45,241 bases of DNA from Nioella halotolerans (GCA_003428585.1 QVQC01000031.1:1-45241), one strand, 5' to 3'. Positions 25,534 to 33,715 are shown, numbered from the stretch's first letter. Made by a program: numbers and translations. The notes: generated from the letters alone by a model not told the origin.

Positions 25534-26532
25534 TCAAAGCCCCCCGTAATCGACGGCGGTGCGGCGCCCCATCGTCGCGGCCTCGGCCACGGCGCTTGCC
25601 ACGGCCAGCGACTTGACCCCGTCCACCCCGTCGGCAGCCGGGCGCCCCTGCCCGTTCACCGCCGCGACGAAACGCTGCAGCGCGCGTGCGTAAAGATTGT
25701 GAGTGTCAAAGCCCAGCGACTCTTCGCCTGCTTCCGTGCGCAGGGTGACCTCGCCGATGGGGCGCTGTGTCATCACGTCCCGCGCCACGATGGACCCCTT
25801 GGTGCCGTGGATCTCGAACCCCGTCCCGGCATGTGCATGGGTAAAGCTTTCATGGGTTTGCACCATCACGCCCGAGGGCGTCGACCAGACAGACATCACC
25901 GAATCCTCGACCCCCTGCCCGAGGCCGGACACGCCCTTGATGGCGACCACCTCCGCCGGATCCTCGCCAAGGTGAAAGCGAACCGTGTCGGCGTCGTGCA
26001 CCACGATATCGGGGATCACGCCGCCGCCCGCGCCCGGGTTGTCGATGCGCCATCCCTGCAGGAAGGCCGGCAGTTGCACGGCATGAAACACGCGCACTGA
26101 CAGCACATCGCCGATGCGCCCGGCCTGCACGGCGTCGTGCATCGCGATATGGGATCCGGCGCAACGCAAATGGTGATTGGTGGCAAAAACAAGGCCCGCC
26201 TTCTGCGCGGCGCGCACCATGGTGGCGGCATCGCCCACGGTCATGGCCAGCGGCTTTTCGCACAGCACATGTTTGCCGGCCTCGATCGCGGCCATCGCTT
26301 CGACGAAATGCCGCTCGTTGGTCGTGGAGATATAGACGGCATCGAGCGCGTCCTGCGCCAGCATTGCATCCAGATCGGTCAGACCCTGCGGAATATCGTG
26401 CTGCGCGGCATAGCTGCGGGCGCGCGCCTCGTTCGAACTGAGCACCGAGCGGATGTCGCCCCCCGTGGCCCGGATCGCCCCGATCATATGGTTCGCCGCA
26501 ATCGAACTCGCGCCGATCAATCCCCACCTCAT
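25534..26532 (-). CDS. Gfo/Idh/MocA-family dehydrogenase
   Basis: A 332-residue NAD(P)-dependent oxidoreductase, first gene of operon B. The N-terminal Rossmann fold is MRWGLIGASSIAANHMIG, and CEKPLAMTVGDA is the hallmark EKP motif whose lysine is catalytic in this family. The C-terminal half includes GGGVIPDIVVHDADTVRFHLGE, with the conserved D-x3-H pattern. Family members oxidise or reduce sugars, inositols and related polyols. Promoter elements and operator B lie just upstream. Together with the operon A enzymes it suggests a pathway in which a sugar hydroxyl is first oxidised to a ketone. Confidence 0.93.
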   Translation of the reverse strand: MRWGLIGASSIAANHMIGAIRATGGDIRSVLSSNEARARSYAAQHDIPQGLTDLDAMLAQDALDAVYISTTNERHFVEAMAAIEAGKHVLCEKPLAMTVGDAATMVRAAQKAGLVFATNHHLRCAGSHIAMHDAVQAGRIGDVLSVRVFHAVQLPAFLQGWRIDNPGAGGGVIPDIVVHDADTVRFHLGEDPAEVVAIKGVSGLGQGVEDSVMSVWSTPSGVMVQTHESFTHAHAGTGFEIHGTKGSIVARDVMTQRPIGEVTLRTEAGEESLGFDTHNLYARALQRFVAAVNGQGRPAADGVDGVKSLAVASAVAEAATMGRRTAVDYGGL

Positions 26533-26592
26533 GCGGGCTCCTCCCTACAATATCATCCCGGCCGATCTGGCCTCACTACCTACAGCGGGCAC

Positions 26593-26608
26593 ATTGGAAC
26601 GTTCCAAT
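26593..26608. promoter_or_regulatory. LacI-type operator B, perfect 16-bp palindrome (ATTGGAACGTTCCAAT)
   Basis: A perfect palindrome 60 bp upstream of the operon B ATG. On the minus strand a TTGACA box (26619-26614) stands directly before it, so the palindrome fills the space between -35 and -10, a classic repression site. The same motif, with one change, is in front of operon A at 16078. Confidence 0.75.
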
Positions 26609-26683
26609 CTTGTTGTCAACGGGGACAGTCGGAGTCGGCGAAGGGTCTCCATTCGAGACGAACGCTTGAAATCTGCCTGCCTC

Positions 26684-26689
26684 TTGACA
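26684..26689 (+). promoter_or_regulatory. Possible -35 box upstream of aioX (TTGACA)
   Basis: A perfect TTGACA stands 54 bp before the aioX ATG. No convincing -10 hexamer follows at 16-18 bp, so this is only a candidate for the aioXSR promoter. Confidence 0.3.
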
Positions 26690-26742
26690 CCATGTCATGC
26701 GTGCACCCCCATTGTGAGGGAAGCGAGGGAGGTGATGCGATC

Positions 26743-27597
26743 ATGACGAGGGGGCCAAGCCGTCGCGCGGCGCTATTGTTGGCGGCCTCCGCATTGGCCT
26801 CGGTCCCGGTGCGGGGCGTCGGGCAGGCGCCGTTCCGCCTTGGCCTGACACCGGTGTTTCTCGATAACGACTCGATGGTGATCGACAGCTTGAGCGCGGC
26901 GCTTTCGGACGCGATGGAGCGGCCCATAGAGCTTGTCCAGCGCCGCACCTACGCGGAGGTGACGGGGCTCTTGCTGACCGGCGCGCTCGACGCGGCGTGG
27001 CTGTGCGGCTTCCCCTACCTGCAACACGCCGATGCGCTGGACCTGCTGGCCGTGCCGGTCTGGCGGGGGCAGCCGCTTTACCGATCCTACCTGATCGTTG
27101 GCGAAGATGTGGCCGCGGACGGGTTGGCGGACCTTCGCGGCGCGACCCATGCCTTTTCCGACCCTGACAGCAATTCCGGCTACCTCGTCACGGCAAGCGA
27201 CCTGATCGCCATGGGGGAGCACCCCGAGACGTGGTTCTCGCGCAGCATCTTCACCTTCGGGCACCGCAACGTTGTCAGGGCAGTGGCTGACGGGCTTGTC
27301 ACATCGGGCAGCGTGGACGGCTACGTCTGGGAGGCGCTGGCAAATGTCGAACCGGACCTGACGAGACATACGCGGATCATCGGCAAGTCGGAATGGCTGG
27401 GCTTTCCGCCCGTCTGCGCGCGGCGCGACAACGTGGCCTCGGAACCGGTCGTCGCATTTCAGGCGGCCCTTTTGACCCTGTCGGAGTCCGACACCGGGCG
27501 CGCGGCCCTCGCCGCGTTGCAACTTGACGGGTTTGAGGTGGCGCCGGAAGGCATATTCGACGGCATCGCCGCGCGCATGCGGCTGATGGACAGTTGA
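26743..27597 (+). CDS. aioX: AioX, periplasmic arsenite-binding sensor protein
   Basis: A 284-residue periplasmic binding protein of the PhnD-like/phosphonate-binding family, identified as AioX mainly from its place before aioS-aioR-aioBA. The signal peptide starts MTRGPSRRAALLLAASALA, with a twin arginine that could make it a Tat substrate. The mature chain opens APFRLGLTPVFLDND. Cys88 in AAWLCGFPYL is probably the counterpart of the cysteine shown to be needed for arsenite sensing in Agrobacterium AioX. GGGAGGTG lies before the ATG at 26743. Its stop directly abuts the aioS ATG. It should bind arsenite outside and signal to the kinase. Confidence 0.88.
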   Translation: MTRGPSRRAALLLAASALASVPVRGVGQAPFRLGLTPVFLDNDSMVIDSLSAALSDAMERPIELVQRRTYAEVTGLLLTGALDAAWLCGFPYLQHADALDLLAVPVWRGQPLYRSYLIVGEDVAADGLADLRGATHAFSDPDSNSGYLVTASDLIAMGEHPETWFSRSIFTFGHRNVVRAVADGLVTSGSVDGYVWEALANVEPDLTRHTRIIGKSEWLGFPPVCARRDNVASEPVVAFQAALLTLSESDTGRAALAALQLDGFEVAPEGIFDGIAARMRLMDS

Positions 27598-29025
27598 ATG
27601 ATCCGGGCTCTGCGCACCTTGCCACTGTCGCTGAAGCTGCCATTGCTGGGGGCGGGCATGATGGTGCTGGTTGGTGCCATCGCCTCGCAACAGGTGCTTT
27701 CGGCGCTTGGCCGCGTGCAGGATGCACGGCTGCGCGAACTGGCCGCGCTGCATGTCGAGGGGCTGTCGGTCGCCCTCGGGCCGCTGGTTCTGCGCCGCGA
27801 CATCTGGGAGGTCTACGACACGCTGGACCGCGCCGCGGAGGAAAGCGCCGGGCATCGCATGGTCCTGACCGCGGTGGCCGACGAAACCGGTCGTGTTCTG
27901 GCCGCGACGGACCCGCGCCGCGTGCCAATGGACAGCATGATCGACGAGGTCGCGCAGGGCGCCGCGCCACTGGACGAACTCTCTGTCGGCGCGTCCAGGG
28001 CCACTGTCCGTCTGCTCGCGCCGCTGACCTACCAAGGCCGGAGGGTCGGCCGCATCGTGACGGAACTGGACGTGTCCGACCTGCAACAGGAACGGTGGCG
28101 CGCCCTTTGGCTATTGCTGCTTGGCAACACGCTGGCCACCTGCATCCTCGCGGGGCTGGGATATGTCGCGATGCGACGAATGCTGCGGCCTGTGTCCAGC
28201 ATCGCCCGGCACATGTCCGGGGCCGAGGGCGAACCGCAACCCATCGCCGAGGCCGACATCCCCGATGGCGACGGAGAACTCGCCCGGCTGGCCCGGACCT
28301 ATAACGGCATGGTGCGCGACGTTGCCGCAAAGGCCGATGTCGAGCGCCGCCTCGGCGAACGTGAACGCTTCGTTGCCCTCGGGCGACTGTCATCCTCGCT
28401 GGCACACGAGATCAACAACCCGCTCGGCGGACTTCTGAATGCCACCGACACGATCCGCACCTTTTCCCACCGGCCGGAGGTGGTCGAGACCTCCGCCGAC
28501 CTGCTGGAACGAGGCTTGCGCCATCTGCGCGACGTGGCCCGCGTCACGCTGGACCAGAACCGGCTTGCGCGTGGGGGAAACCCGCTGACGACCGACGATC
28601 TGGAGGATGTCCACCTGCTGATCGGACCCGAGTTGAAGCGGCTGGACCAGCATGTCGACTGGTCCGCGCCCGACAGGCTGCCAGCGGGGCTCAACCTGCC
28701 CGCCGCGCCGGTGCGACAGATCATGCTGAACCTGCTGCTCAACGCGTCCGCCGCGGCGGGGCCGGGCGGCTGCGTCCGCTTTCTAGCCGGCATAAGGCAG
28801 GATGGCCTTGATATCGTCATTTCCAACACTGGCCCGCCGATGTCCGACGCGGCGCGCGCGCGGCTGCTGAGCGACGAGGCCCTGTCCCCGGGCGGCGGCG
28901 TCGGCCTGCGGCTGGTGCGGGATCTGGTCAAGGGGCTGGACGGGCAGATCACGCATGCGCGCCGCGGCGACCTGACAACGGTTCGCGTTGTTCTTTCGGC
29001 CGGGGCGGGAGGGGCCGATGCTTGA
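27598..29025 (+). CDS. aioS: AioS, arsenite-responsive sensor histidine kinase
   Basis: A 475-residue inner-membrane histidine kinase. The first helix is at residues about 14-32 (LPLLGAGMMVLVGAIASQQ). A periplasmic sensor region of roughly 130 residues follows, then a second helix (LWLLLLGNTLATCILAGLGYV), a HAMP linker (RRMLRPVSSIARHMSG), and the H-box with phospho-acceptor His270 in SSLAHEINNPLGG. The ATPase part shows an N-box (NLLLNASAAAGPGG) and a G-box (GGGVGLRLVRDLV). It starts at the base after the aioX stop and overlaps aioR. By analogy with described AioXSR systems it receives the signal from AioX and phosphorylates AioR. Confidence 0.9.
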   Translation: MIRALRTLPLSLKLPLLGAGMMVLVGAIASQQVLSALGRVQDARLRELAALHVEGLSVALGPLVLRRDIWEVYDTLDRAAEESAGHRMVLTAVADETGRVLAATDPRRVPMDSMIDEVAQGAAPLDELSVGASRATVRLLAPLTYQGRRVGRIVTELDVSDLQQERWRALWLLLLGNTLATCILAGLGYVAMRRMLRPVSSIARHMSGAEGEPQPIAEADIPDGDGELARLARTYNGMVRDVAAKADVERRLGERERFVALGRLSSSLAHEINNPLGGLLNATDTIRTFSHRPEVVETSADLLERGLRHLRDVARVTLDQNRLARGGNPLTTDDLEDVHLLIGPELKRLDQHVDWSAPDRLPAGLNLPAAPVRQIMLNLLLNASAAAGPGGCVRFLAGIRQDGLDIVISNTGPPMSDAARARLLSDEALSPGGGVGLRLVRDLVKGLDGQITHARRGDLTTVRVVLSAGAGGADA

Positions 29026-30247
29026 CGGGTTGCGCATCGTGCTGGTCGAGGATGACGAGATAATGGGCGGTTCGCTCCTGCAGCGGCTGGAACTCGAAGG
29101 CGCGCAGGTGGTCTGGTTCAAGCAGATGCACCGGGCGCTCGGGGCGATCCGTACACCGCAAAGGACGATCGACGCGGTGATCTGCGACATCGCCCTGCCC
29201 GACGGCAACGGCGAGGAGCTTTACAACACACTGTGCCAGACAGCGACGCCGCCGCCCTTCCTGTTCATCACCGGGCAAGGCGGAATCGAGCAGGCGGTGC
29301 GCCTGATCAAGTCGGGGGCGGTGGACTACATCACCAAGCCCTTTGACATGGGGGCGTTCCTGAAACGGCTGTCGATGCTGGTCATTCCGGCCGAGACGCC
29401 CGATTTCCCGCCCGTCCTCGGCGTGTCCAGCGCCGCGCGCCAGGTCGAGAAACTGGTGGCGCGCGCCGCCAGTAGTGACGAACCGGTGCTCGTCCGGGGC
29501 GGGCCGGGCCTTGGCAAGGACCTGATCGCACGGCGTATCCATGACCTGTCGGACCGCTGCGCCGCGCCCTTCACGGCCGTCAACCTCGCCCGCGAAGAAG
29601 ACCCCGACAGCGCCATTTTCGGGGCCGGCGGCGCCTTCGATCTGGCCGGCGATGGCACGGTCTTCCTCAACGGGATCGGCCGGCTTGACCGTCCCGTACA
29701 GGATCGGCTCACCGAGGCATTCGAAACGCGGCGCGCCGCACGGGTCATCGCGGCCTGTGGCCATGACCTCGAGGCCTTGATCGAGGCGGGACAATTCTCT
29801 TCGGAGCTTTTCTACCGCGTGGCGCAGGTGGAAATCATGGTTCCCCCGTTGGGCGCCAGACCGGAGGATGCCGTCTGGTTGCTGGAGCAACTTTTCAAGA
29901 AGCTCGCCCCGCAAAGGGCCGCCGGTCTTGAAGGGATCAGCCCGCTTTGCCTTGCGGCGGCGCGCGACCATGACTGGCCGGGCGGCGGGCGCGAGGTGCG
30001 TGCGCGCTTGGTGCGCGGCCTGGCGAGGGCGGCGGGCAACGTGTTGCAACCGTCGGACCTGTTTCCCGAAAGCCTCGCCGCGCCGCACGACCAGATGTCG
30101 CTGGCCGAGGCGCGCGACGCTGCCGAGAAGACGCAGATCATCGCCGCGCTTGATCGGACGGGCGGCCAGATCGGCGAGGCTGCCAAGCTGCTGCGTATCG
30201 CCCGCACCACGCTGTGGGAAAAGATGCAGAAATTCGGACTGTCCTGA
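29018..30247 (+). CDS. aioR: AioR, response regulator of NtrC type without GAFTGA loop
   Basis: A 409-residue response regulator. The receiver domain has the acidic pocket E11/D12/D13, phospho-acceptor D57 in ICDIALPDGNG, and YITKPFD. The AAA+ domain keeps Walker A (GGPGLGKD) and the ELFYRVAQVEI arginine segment. However, the usual LFGHExGAFTGA insert is gone: the chain reads IFGAGGAFDLAGDGTVFLNGIGRL, and Walker B is VFLNGI instead of LFLDEI. A Fis-type helix-turn-helix ends the protein (GEAAKLLRIARTTLWEKM). It should bind DNA but is not expected to activate sigma-54 polymerase. The ATG at 29018 overlaps the aioS stop by 8 bases; an earlier in-frame codon at 28988 is less likely. Confidence 0.9.
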   Translation: MLDGLRIVLVEDDEIMGGSLLQRLELEGAQVVWFKQMHRALGAIRTPQRTIDAVICDIALPDGNGEELYNTLCQTATPPPFLFITGQGGIEQAVRLIKSGAVDYITKPFDMGAFLKRLSMLVIPAETPDFPPVLGVSSAARQVEKLVARAASSDEPVLVRGGPGLGKDLIARRIHDLSDRCAAPFTAVNLAREEDPDSAIFGAGGAFDLAGDGTVFLNGIGRLDRPVQDRLTEAFETRRAARVIAACGHDLEALIEAGQFSSELFYRVAQVEIMVPPLGARPEDAVWLLEQLFKKLAPQRAAGLEGISPLCLAAARDHDWPGGGREVRARLVRGLARAAGNVLQPSDLFPESLAAPHDQMSLAEARDAAEKTQIIAALDRTGGQIGEAAKLLRIARTTLWEKMQKFGLS

Positions 30248-30267
30248 CCGACGCGCCGGCCAGCCCA

Positions 30268-30285
30268 TGTTCGGATTTCCGAACA
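30268..30285. promoter_or_regulatory. Perfect dyad TGTTCGGATTTCCGAACA upstream of aioBA, candidate AioR site
   Basis: Two 8-bp arms, TGTTCGGA and TCCGAACA, are separated by TT. The dyad lies 20 bp after the aioR stop and 133 bp before the aioB ATG, the range of an upstream activator site. An AT-rich tract (30286-30305) follows. It could instead be a weak terminator of aioXSR, but no T-run follows. No TGGCAC-N5-TTGC promoter is seen between it and aioB. Confidence 0.5.
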
Positions 30286-30418
30286 CCATAATTTATTTAT
30301 CTTAATCAGTTTCTTGCCGCATCGCGGCATCGCCGGTGACGCGGTGGAGACGGCCCCAGCCGCCCGCTAGCATTGTTGAGCACACCGAAATTGCATCAGC
30401 GAGGGAGGAGCCCAGCCA

Positions 30419-30943
30419 ATGAAGTGCAATCGTCTGGTCGACGCAGGCCGTCGACAATTCCTCAGGGGCAGCGTTACCGCCGCCGCGGCCGGCGCCGCCG
30501 CCACCGTCATGACACCGCAGCAGGCCAAGGCACAGGCGCTTGCGCGGGTCGATTACCCGGCCAACCGGCTGGCCAATATCGCCGATCTGGTCGAGAACGA
30601 CCCGCTCGACATCGCCTATCCCGACCCCGACAGCCCGGGTGTCCTGCTCAAGCTCGGCCAATCGGTCGAGGGCGGCGTCGGTCCCGATGGCGATATCGTC
30701 GCCTTCTCGGTGCTCTGCCCGCACAAGGGCTGGTTCATGAGCTACAACAGCGACGACCGGACCATGAACTGCCCCGGCCACTACTCGCGTTTCGACGTCG
30801 AGGCGGGGGGGCAGCAGGTCTGGGGCCATGCCACCAACAACCTGCCGCAATTCATCCTGCGCGTGGACGAAGAGGGCGAGATCTATGCCGAGGGCGTGGA
30901 CGAGCTGATCTACGGCCGCCTGTCCAACGTTCTGGAAAGCTGA
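30419..30943 (+). CDS. aioB: AioB, arsenite oxidase small (Rieske) subunit
   Basis: A 174-residue Rieske [2Fe-2S] subunit of the periplasmic arsenite oxidase, passing electrons from AioA to a cytochrome. A Tat signal is clear: RRQFLRG at residues 11-17, then an Ala-rich hydrophobic stretch and AKA cleavage region. Cluster ligands are C100 and H102 (LCPHKGW) and C118 and H121 (NCPGHYS). The two cysteines that form a disulfide in many Rieske proteins are replaced by W105 and G120. The Shine-Dalgarno GGGAGGAG precedes the ATG. AioA follows 13 bp later; the folded AioB-AioA pair is expected to be exported together on this one Tat signal. Confidence 0.95.
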   Translation: MKCNRLVDAGRRQFLRGSVTAAAAGAAATVMTPQQAKAQALARVDYPANRLANIADLVENDPLDIAYPDPDSPGVLLKLGQSVEGGVGPDGDIVAFSVLCPHKGWFMSYNSDDRTMNCPGHYSRFDVEAGGQQVWGHATNNLPQFILRVDEEGEIYAEGVDELIYGRLSNVLES

Positions 30944-30956
30944 GGGAGGAAAACCA

Positions 30957-33485
30957 ATGGCTTACAAGCGACAAATCGACCGTCTGCCGATCATTCCCGC
31001 GGACGCGACCGAACACAACGCCGTCTGCCACTATTGCATCGTCGGCTGCGGCTACAAGGCCTATACTTGGCCGATCAACCGTCAGGGCGGCACTGCCCCG
31101 GACCAGAACAAGTTCGGTGTGGACCTGTCCGAACAGCAGTTCCAGGACACCGAGGCGTGGTACTCTCCATCGATGTACAACATTGTCCAGCAGGATGGGC
31201 GCGACGTGCATCTCGTGGTGAAACCGGACGTGGATTGCGTGGTCAACTCCGGGCTGGCCTCCGTTCGCGGTGCCCGCATGGCAGAAAACCATCCATCCGC
31301 CATCACCGGCACCCAGCAGCACCGGCTGACCGACCCGCTGGTCTGGCGCTATGGCAGTTACCAGCCCACAAGCTGGGACGACGCCTACGACCTCGTCGCG
31401 CGCGTCACATCCCGCATCATCGTCGAGAACGGCGAGGACGATCTGATCGTATCCATGTTCGACCATGGCGGATCGGGCGGCGGCTACGAGAACACCTGGG
31501 GGACCGGCAAGCTCTACTTCGAATCGATGAAGGTAAAGAACGTCCGCATCCACAACCGCCCGGCCTACAACTCCGAGGTGCACGCCACGCGGGACATGGG
31601 CATCGGCGAACTGAACAACGCCTACGAAGATGCCGGCCTTGCCGACACCCTCGTGGCATGGGGTTGTAACCCTCTGGAATGCCAGACGAACTATTTCCTC
31701 AACCACTGGGTTCCGAACCTTCAGGGCATCACGCAATCCCGCAAGGAAGAGTTGATGCCGGACGAGGCGCACCCCCCGGCGCGGGTGATCTTCGTCGATC
31801 CCCGTCGGACCGTCTCGGTCAATGCCGCCGAGCAGGCCGCGGGGCCCGAGAACGTGCTCCACCTGCCGATCAACTCCGGCACCGATCTTGCACTGGCCAA
31901 CGCGATCTTCACCCATATCGTCGACCAGGGCTGGCACGACACCGATTTCATCGAGTCGCACACCCTGCGCGAGGCCGAGGATCGCCCGCCGCTCTTCCCT
32001 GCGCGGGGCGCGGCGGACGGTCGGCCGGGCCATTTGTCAAGCTTCGAGGATGCGATCGACGCCAACCGGATGTCGCTGGACGAGGCCGCGGAAATCTGCG
32101 GTGTCCCCGCCGAGGACATCCGCACGGCCGCCGAGTGGATTGCCCAACCCAAAGAGGAGGGCAGCCGCCGTCGCACGATGATCGGCTACGAGAAGGGAAT
32201 CATCTGGGGCAACGACAATTACCGTACCAATGGCGCGCTCGTGAACATCTCGCTGGCGACGAGCAACATCGGCCAGATGGGCGGTGGCTGCGTGCGGATG
32301 GGGGGCCATCAGGAAGGCTACGTGCGGCCGGACGAAAGCCATGTCGGCCGACCCGCCGCCTATGTGGATCAGCTGTTGATCAACGGCGAAGGCGGTGTGC
32401 ATCACATCTGGGACTGCAACCAGTATCGCACGACGCTGAACGCGGCCGAGTTCAAACGTGTCTGGAACCGGCGCACCAACATGGTGAAGGACGCCATGGA
32501 CGCTGCCGCTGGCGGCACGCGGGAAGAGCTTGTCGATGCCATCGTCGGCGCGATCCAGGAAGGTGGCCTGTTCGCCGTCAACGTCGAGATCATCCACAAC
32601 GAGATGGGCAAGCAGGCCCATGTCGTGCTGCCCAGCGCCCAGCAGGGCGAGATGAACCTGACCTCGATGAACGGCGAACGGCGGATGCGGCTGGCCGAAA
32701 AATACATGGACCCGCCAGGCAACGCCAAGCCGGACTGCCTGATCGCCGCCGGAATCGCGCAGAACATGGAGCGTGTGCTGCGCGAGATGGGCTTCGACGC
32801 CTATGCCGACCAGTTCACCGGCTACGATTGGCAAACCGAGGAGGATGCCTTCATCGACGGCTACCAGTCCCGGCATCCCGACGTCACCTACGATCGCCTG
32901 CGAGTCATGGGGACCAACGGCTTCCAGGAACCGCCGCAGGGGGTCGACGACGCAGGCCACATCATCGGAACAGAGCGTCTCTATTCCGACGGCACGTTCT
33001 CGACCGATGACGGGCGCGCACGGTTCATGGCCGGGCCATGGCGCGGTCAGGTCACGCCCGGCAAGGCGGTGGAGATGGGCACCTATCCATTCTTTATCAA
33101 CAATGGCCGGTCGAACCTGAACTGGCAAAGCTGGTTCCTCGACCAAGAGAACGACTTCGTTCTCGATCGCTGGCCCTATCCGTTCATCGAGATGCATCCC
33201 GATGACATGGCCGCCAAGGGGGTCACGGCCGGTGACGTGGTCGAGGTCTTCAACGACAATGGCGCGACTCAGGCCATGGCCTATCCGACCGACACGGCCA
33301 AGCCCGGTGAAACCTTCATGCTCTTCGGCAGCCCGCGCGGCACGCAGGGCAACATCGTGGGCCCCGGCGTGAACGAACTGGTGATCCCGGTCTACAAGCA
33401 GACCTGGGCGGATATCCGCAAGATCAGCGACACGCCGATGGTGGCGCGCGGCATCTCCTTCAAGTCGAAGGAATACGCGGTCTGA
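30957..33485 (+). CDS. aioA: AioA, arsenite oxidase large molybdopterin subunit
   Basis: An 842-residue molybdenum enzyme of the DMSO reductase family that oxidises As(III) to As(V), length as in known AioA. The [3Fe-4S] ligands are C24, C27 and C31 in VCHYCIVGCGY, and S102 in NSGLASVRGAR replaces the fourth cysteine, as expected for AioA. Other family blocks are DHGGSGGGYENTWGTGKLYF, WGCNPLECQTNYFLNHW, GYEKGIIWGNDNYRTNGALV and, near the C-terminus, LFGSPRGTQGNIVGPGVNELV. It has no signal peptide of its own and travels with AioB. GAGGGAGG precedes the ATG at 30957. The operon ends in a strong terminator, so no cytochrome c or moeA gene is attached here. Confidence 0.97.
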   Translation: MAYKRQIDRLPIIPADATEHNAVCHYCIVGCGYKAYTWPINRQGGTAPDQNKFGVDLSEQQFQDTEAWYSPSMYNIVQQDGRDVHLVVKPDVDCVVNSGLASVRGARMAENHPSAITGTQQHRLTDPLVWRYGSYQPTSWDDAYDLVARVTSRIIVENGEDDLIVSMFDHGGSGGGYENTWGTGKLYFESMKVKNVRIHNRPAYNSEVHATRDMGIGELNNAYEDAGLADTLVAWGCNPLECQTNYFLNHWVPNLQGITQSRKEELMPDEAHPPARVIFVDPRRTVSVNAAEQAAGPENVLHLPINSGTDLALANAIFTHIVDQGWHDTDFIESHTLREAEDRPPLFPARGAADGRPGHLSSFEDAIDANRMSLDEAAEICGVPAEDIRTAAEWIAQPKEEGSRRRTMIGYEKGIIWGNDNYRTNGALVNISLATSNIGQMGGGCVRMGGHQEGYVRPDESHVGRPAAYVDQLLINGEGGVHHIWDCNQYRTTLNAAEFKRVWNRRTNMVKDAMDAAAGGTREELVDAIVGAIQEGGLFAVNVEIIHNEMGKQAHVVLPSAQQGEMNLTSMNGERRMRLAEKYMDPPGNAKPDCLIAAGIAQNMERVLREMGFDAYADQFTGYDWQTEEDAFIDGYQSRHPDVTYDRLRVMGTNGFQEPPQGVDDAGHIIGTERLYSDGTFSTDDGRARFMAGPWRGQVTPGKAVEMGTYPFFINNGRSNLNWQSWFLDQENDFVLDRWPYPFIEMHPDDMAAKGVTAGDVVEVFNDNGATQAMAYPTDTAKPGETFMLFGSPRGTQGNIVGPGVNELVIPVYKQTWADIRKISDTPMVARGISFKSKEYAV

Positions 33486-33512
33486 TCGTCCGAAAGGGCC
33501 CCACAATGCGCG

Positions 33513-33544
33513 ACCCGCCCCGAGGCCGATCGGGGCGGGTTTTT
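33513..33544 (+). terminator. Rho-independent terminator of aioBA
   Basis: ACCCGCCCCGA (33513-33523) pairs perfectly with TCGGGGCGGGT (33530-33540) around a GGCCGA loop, followed by TTTT. It lies 28 bp after the aioA stop codon. The remainder of the 230-bp gap to the tRNA shows nothing I can assign. Confidence 0.93.
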
Positions 33545-33715
33545 CGTACGCGGCAGTTGCGCAAGGCGTATCTGCCGCGACGGGCGATTTTCGGGAAATC
33601 GAACGGCCACGCCCGCGCGCGGCGAAGGCACGTCGATCGCTGCGGTTCGCGTCACTGCGCGCGCGGCGCGTGACCGTGCCCGGAACCTTGCAACCACACG
33701 CCATTTGGTAAGAAG

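Noticed and set aside
30286..30418. A sigma-54 promoter before aioB, e.g. at GTTGAGCACACCGAAATTGCA
   Set aside because: GCAC and TTGC are seven bases apart instead of five and the GG is missing, so it does not fit the -24/-12 rule.
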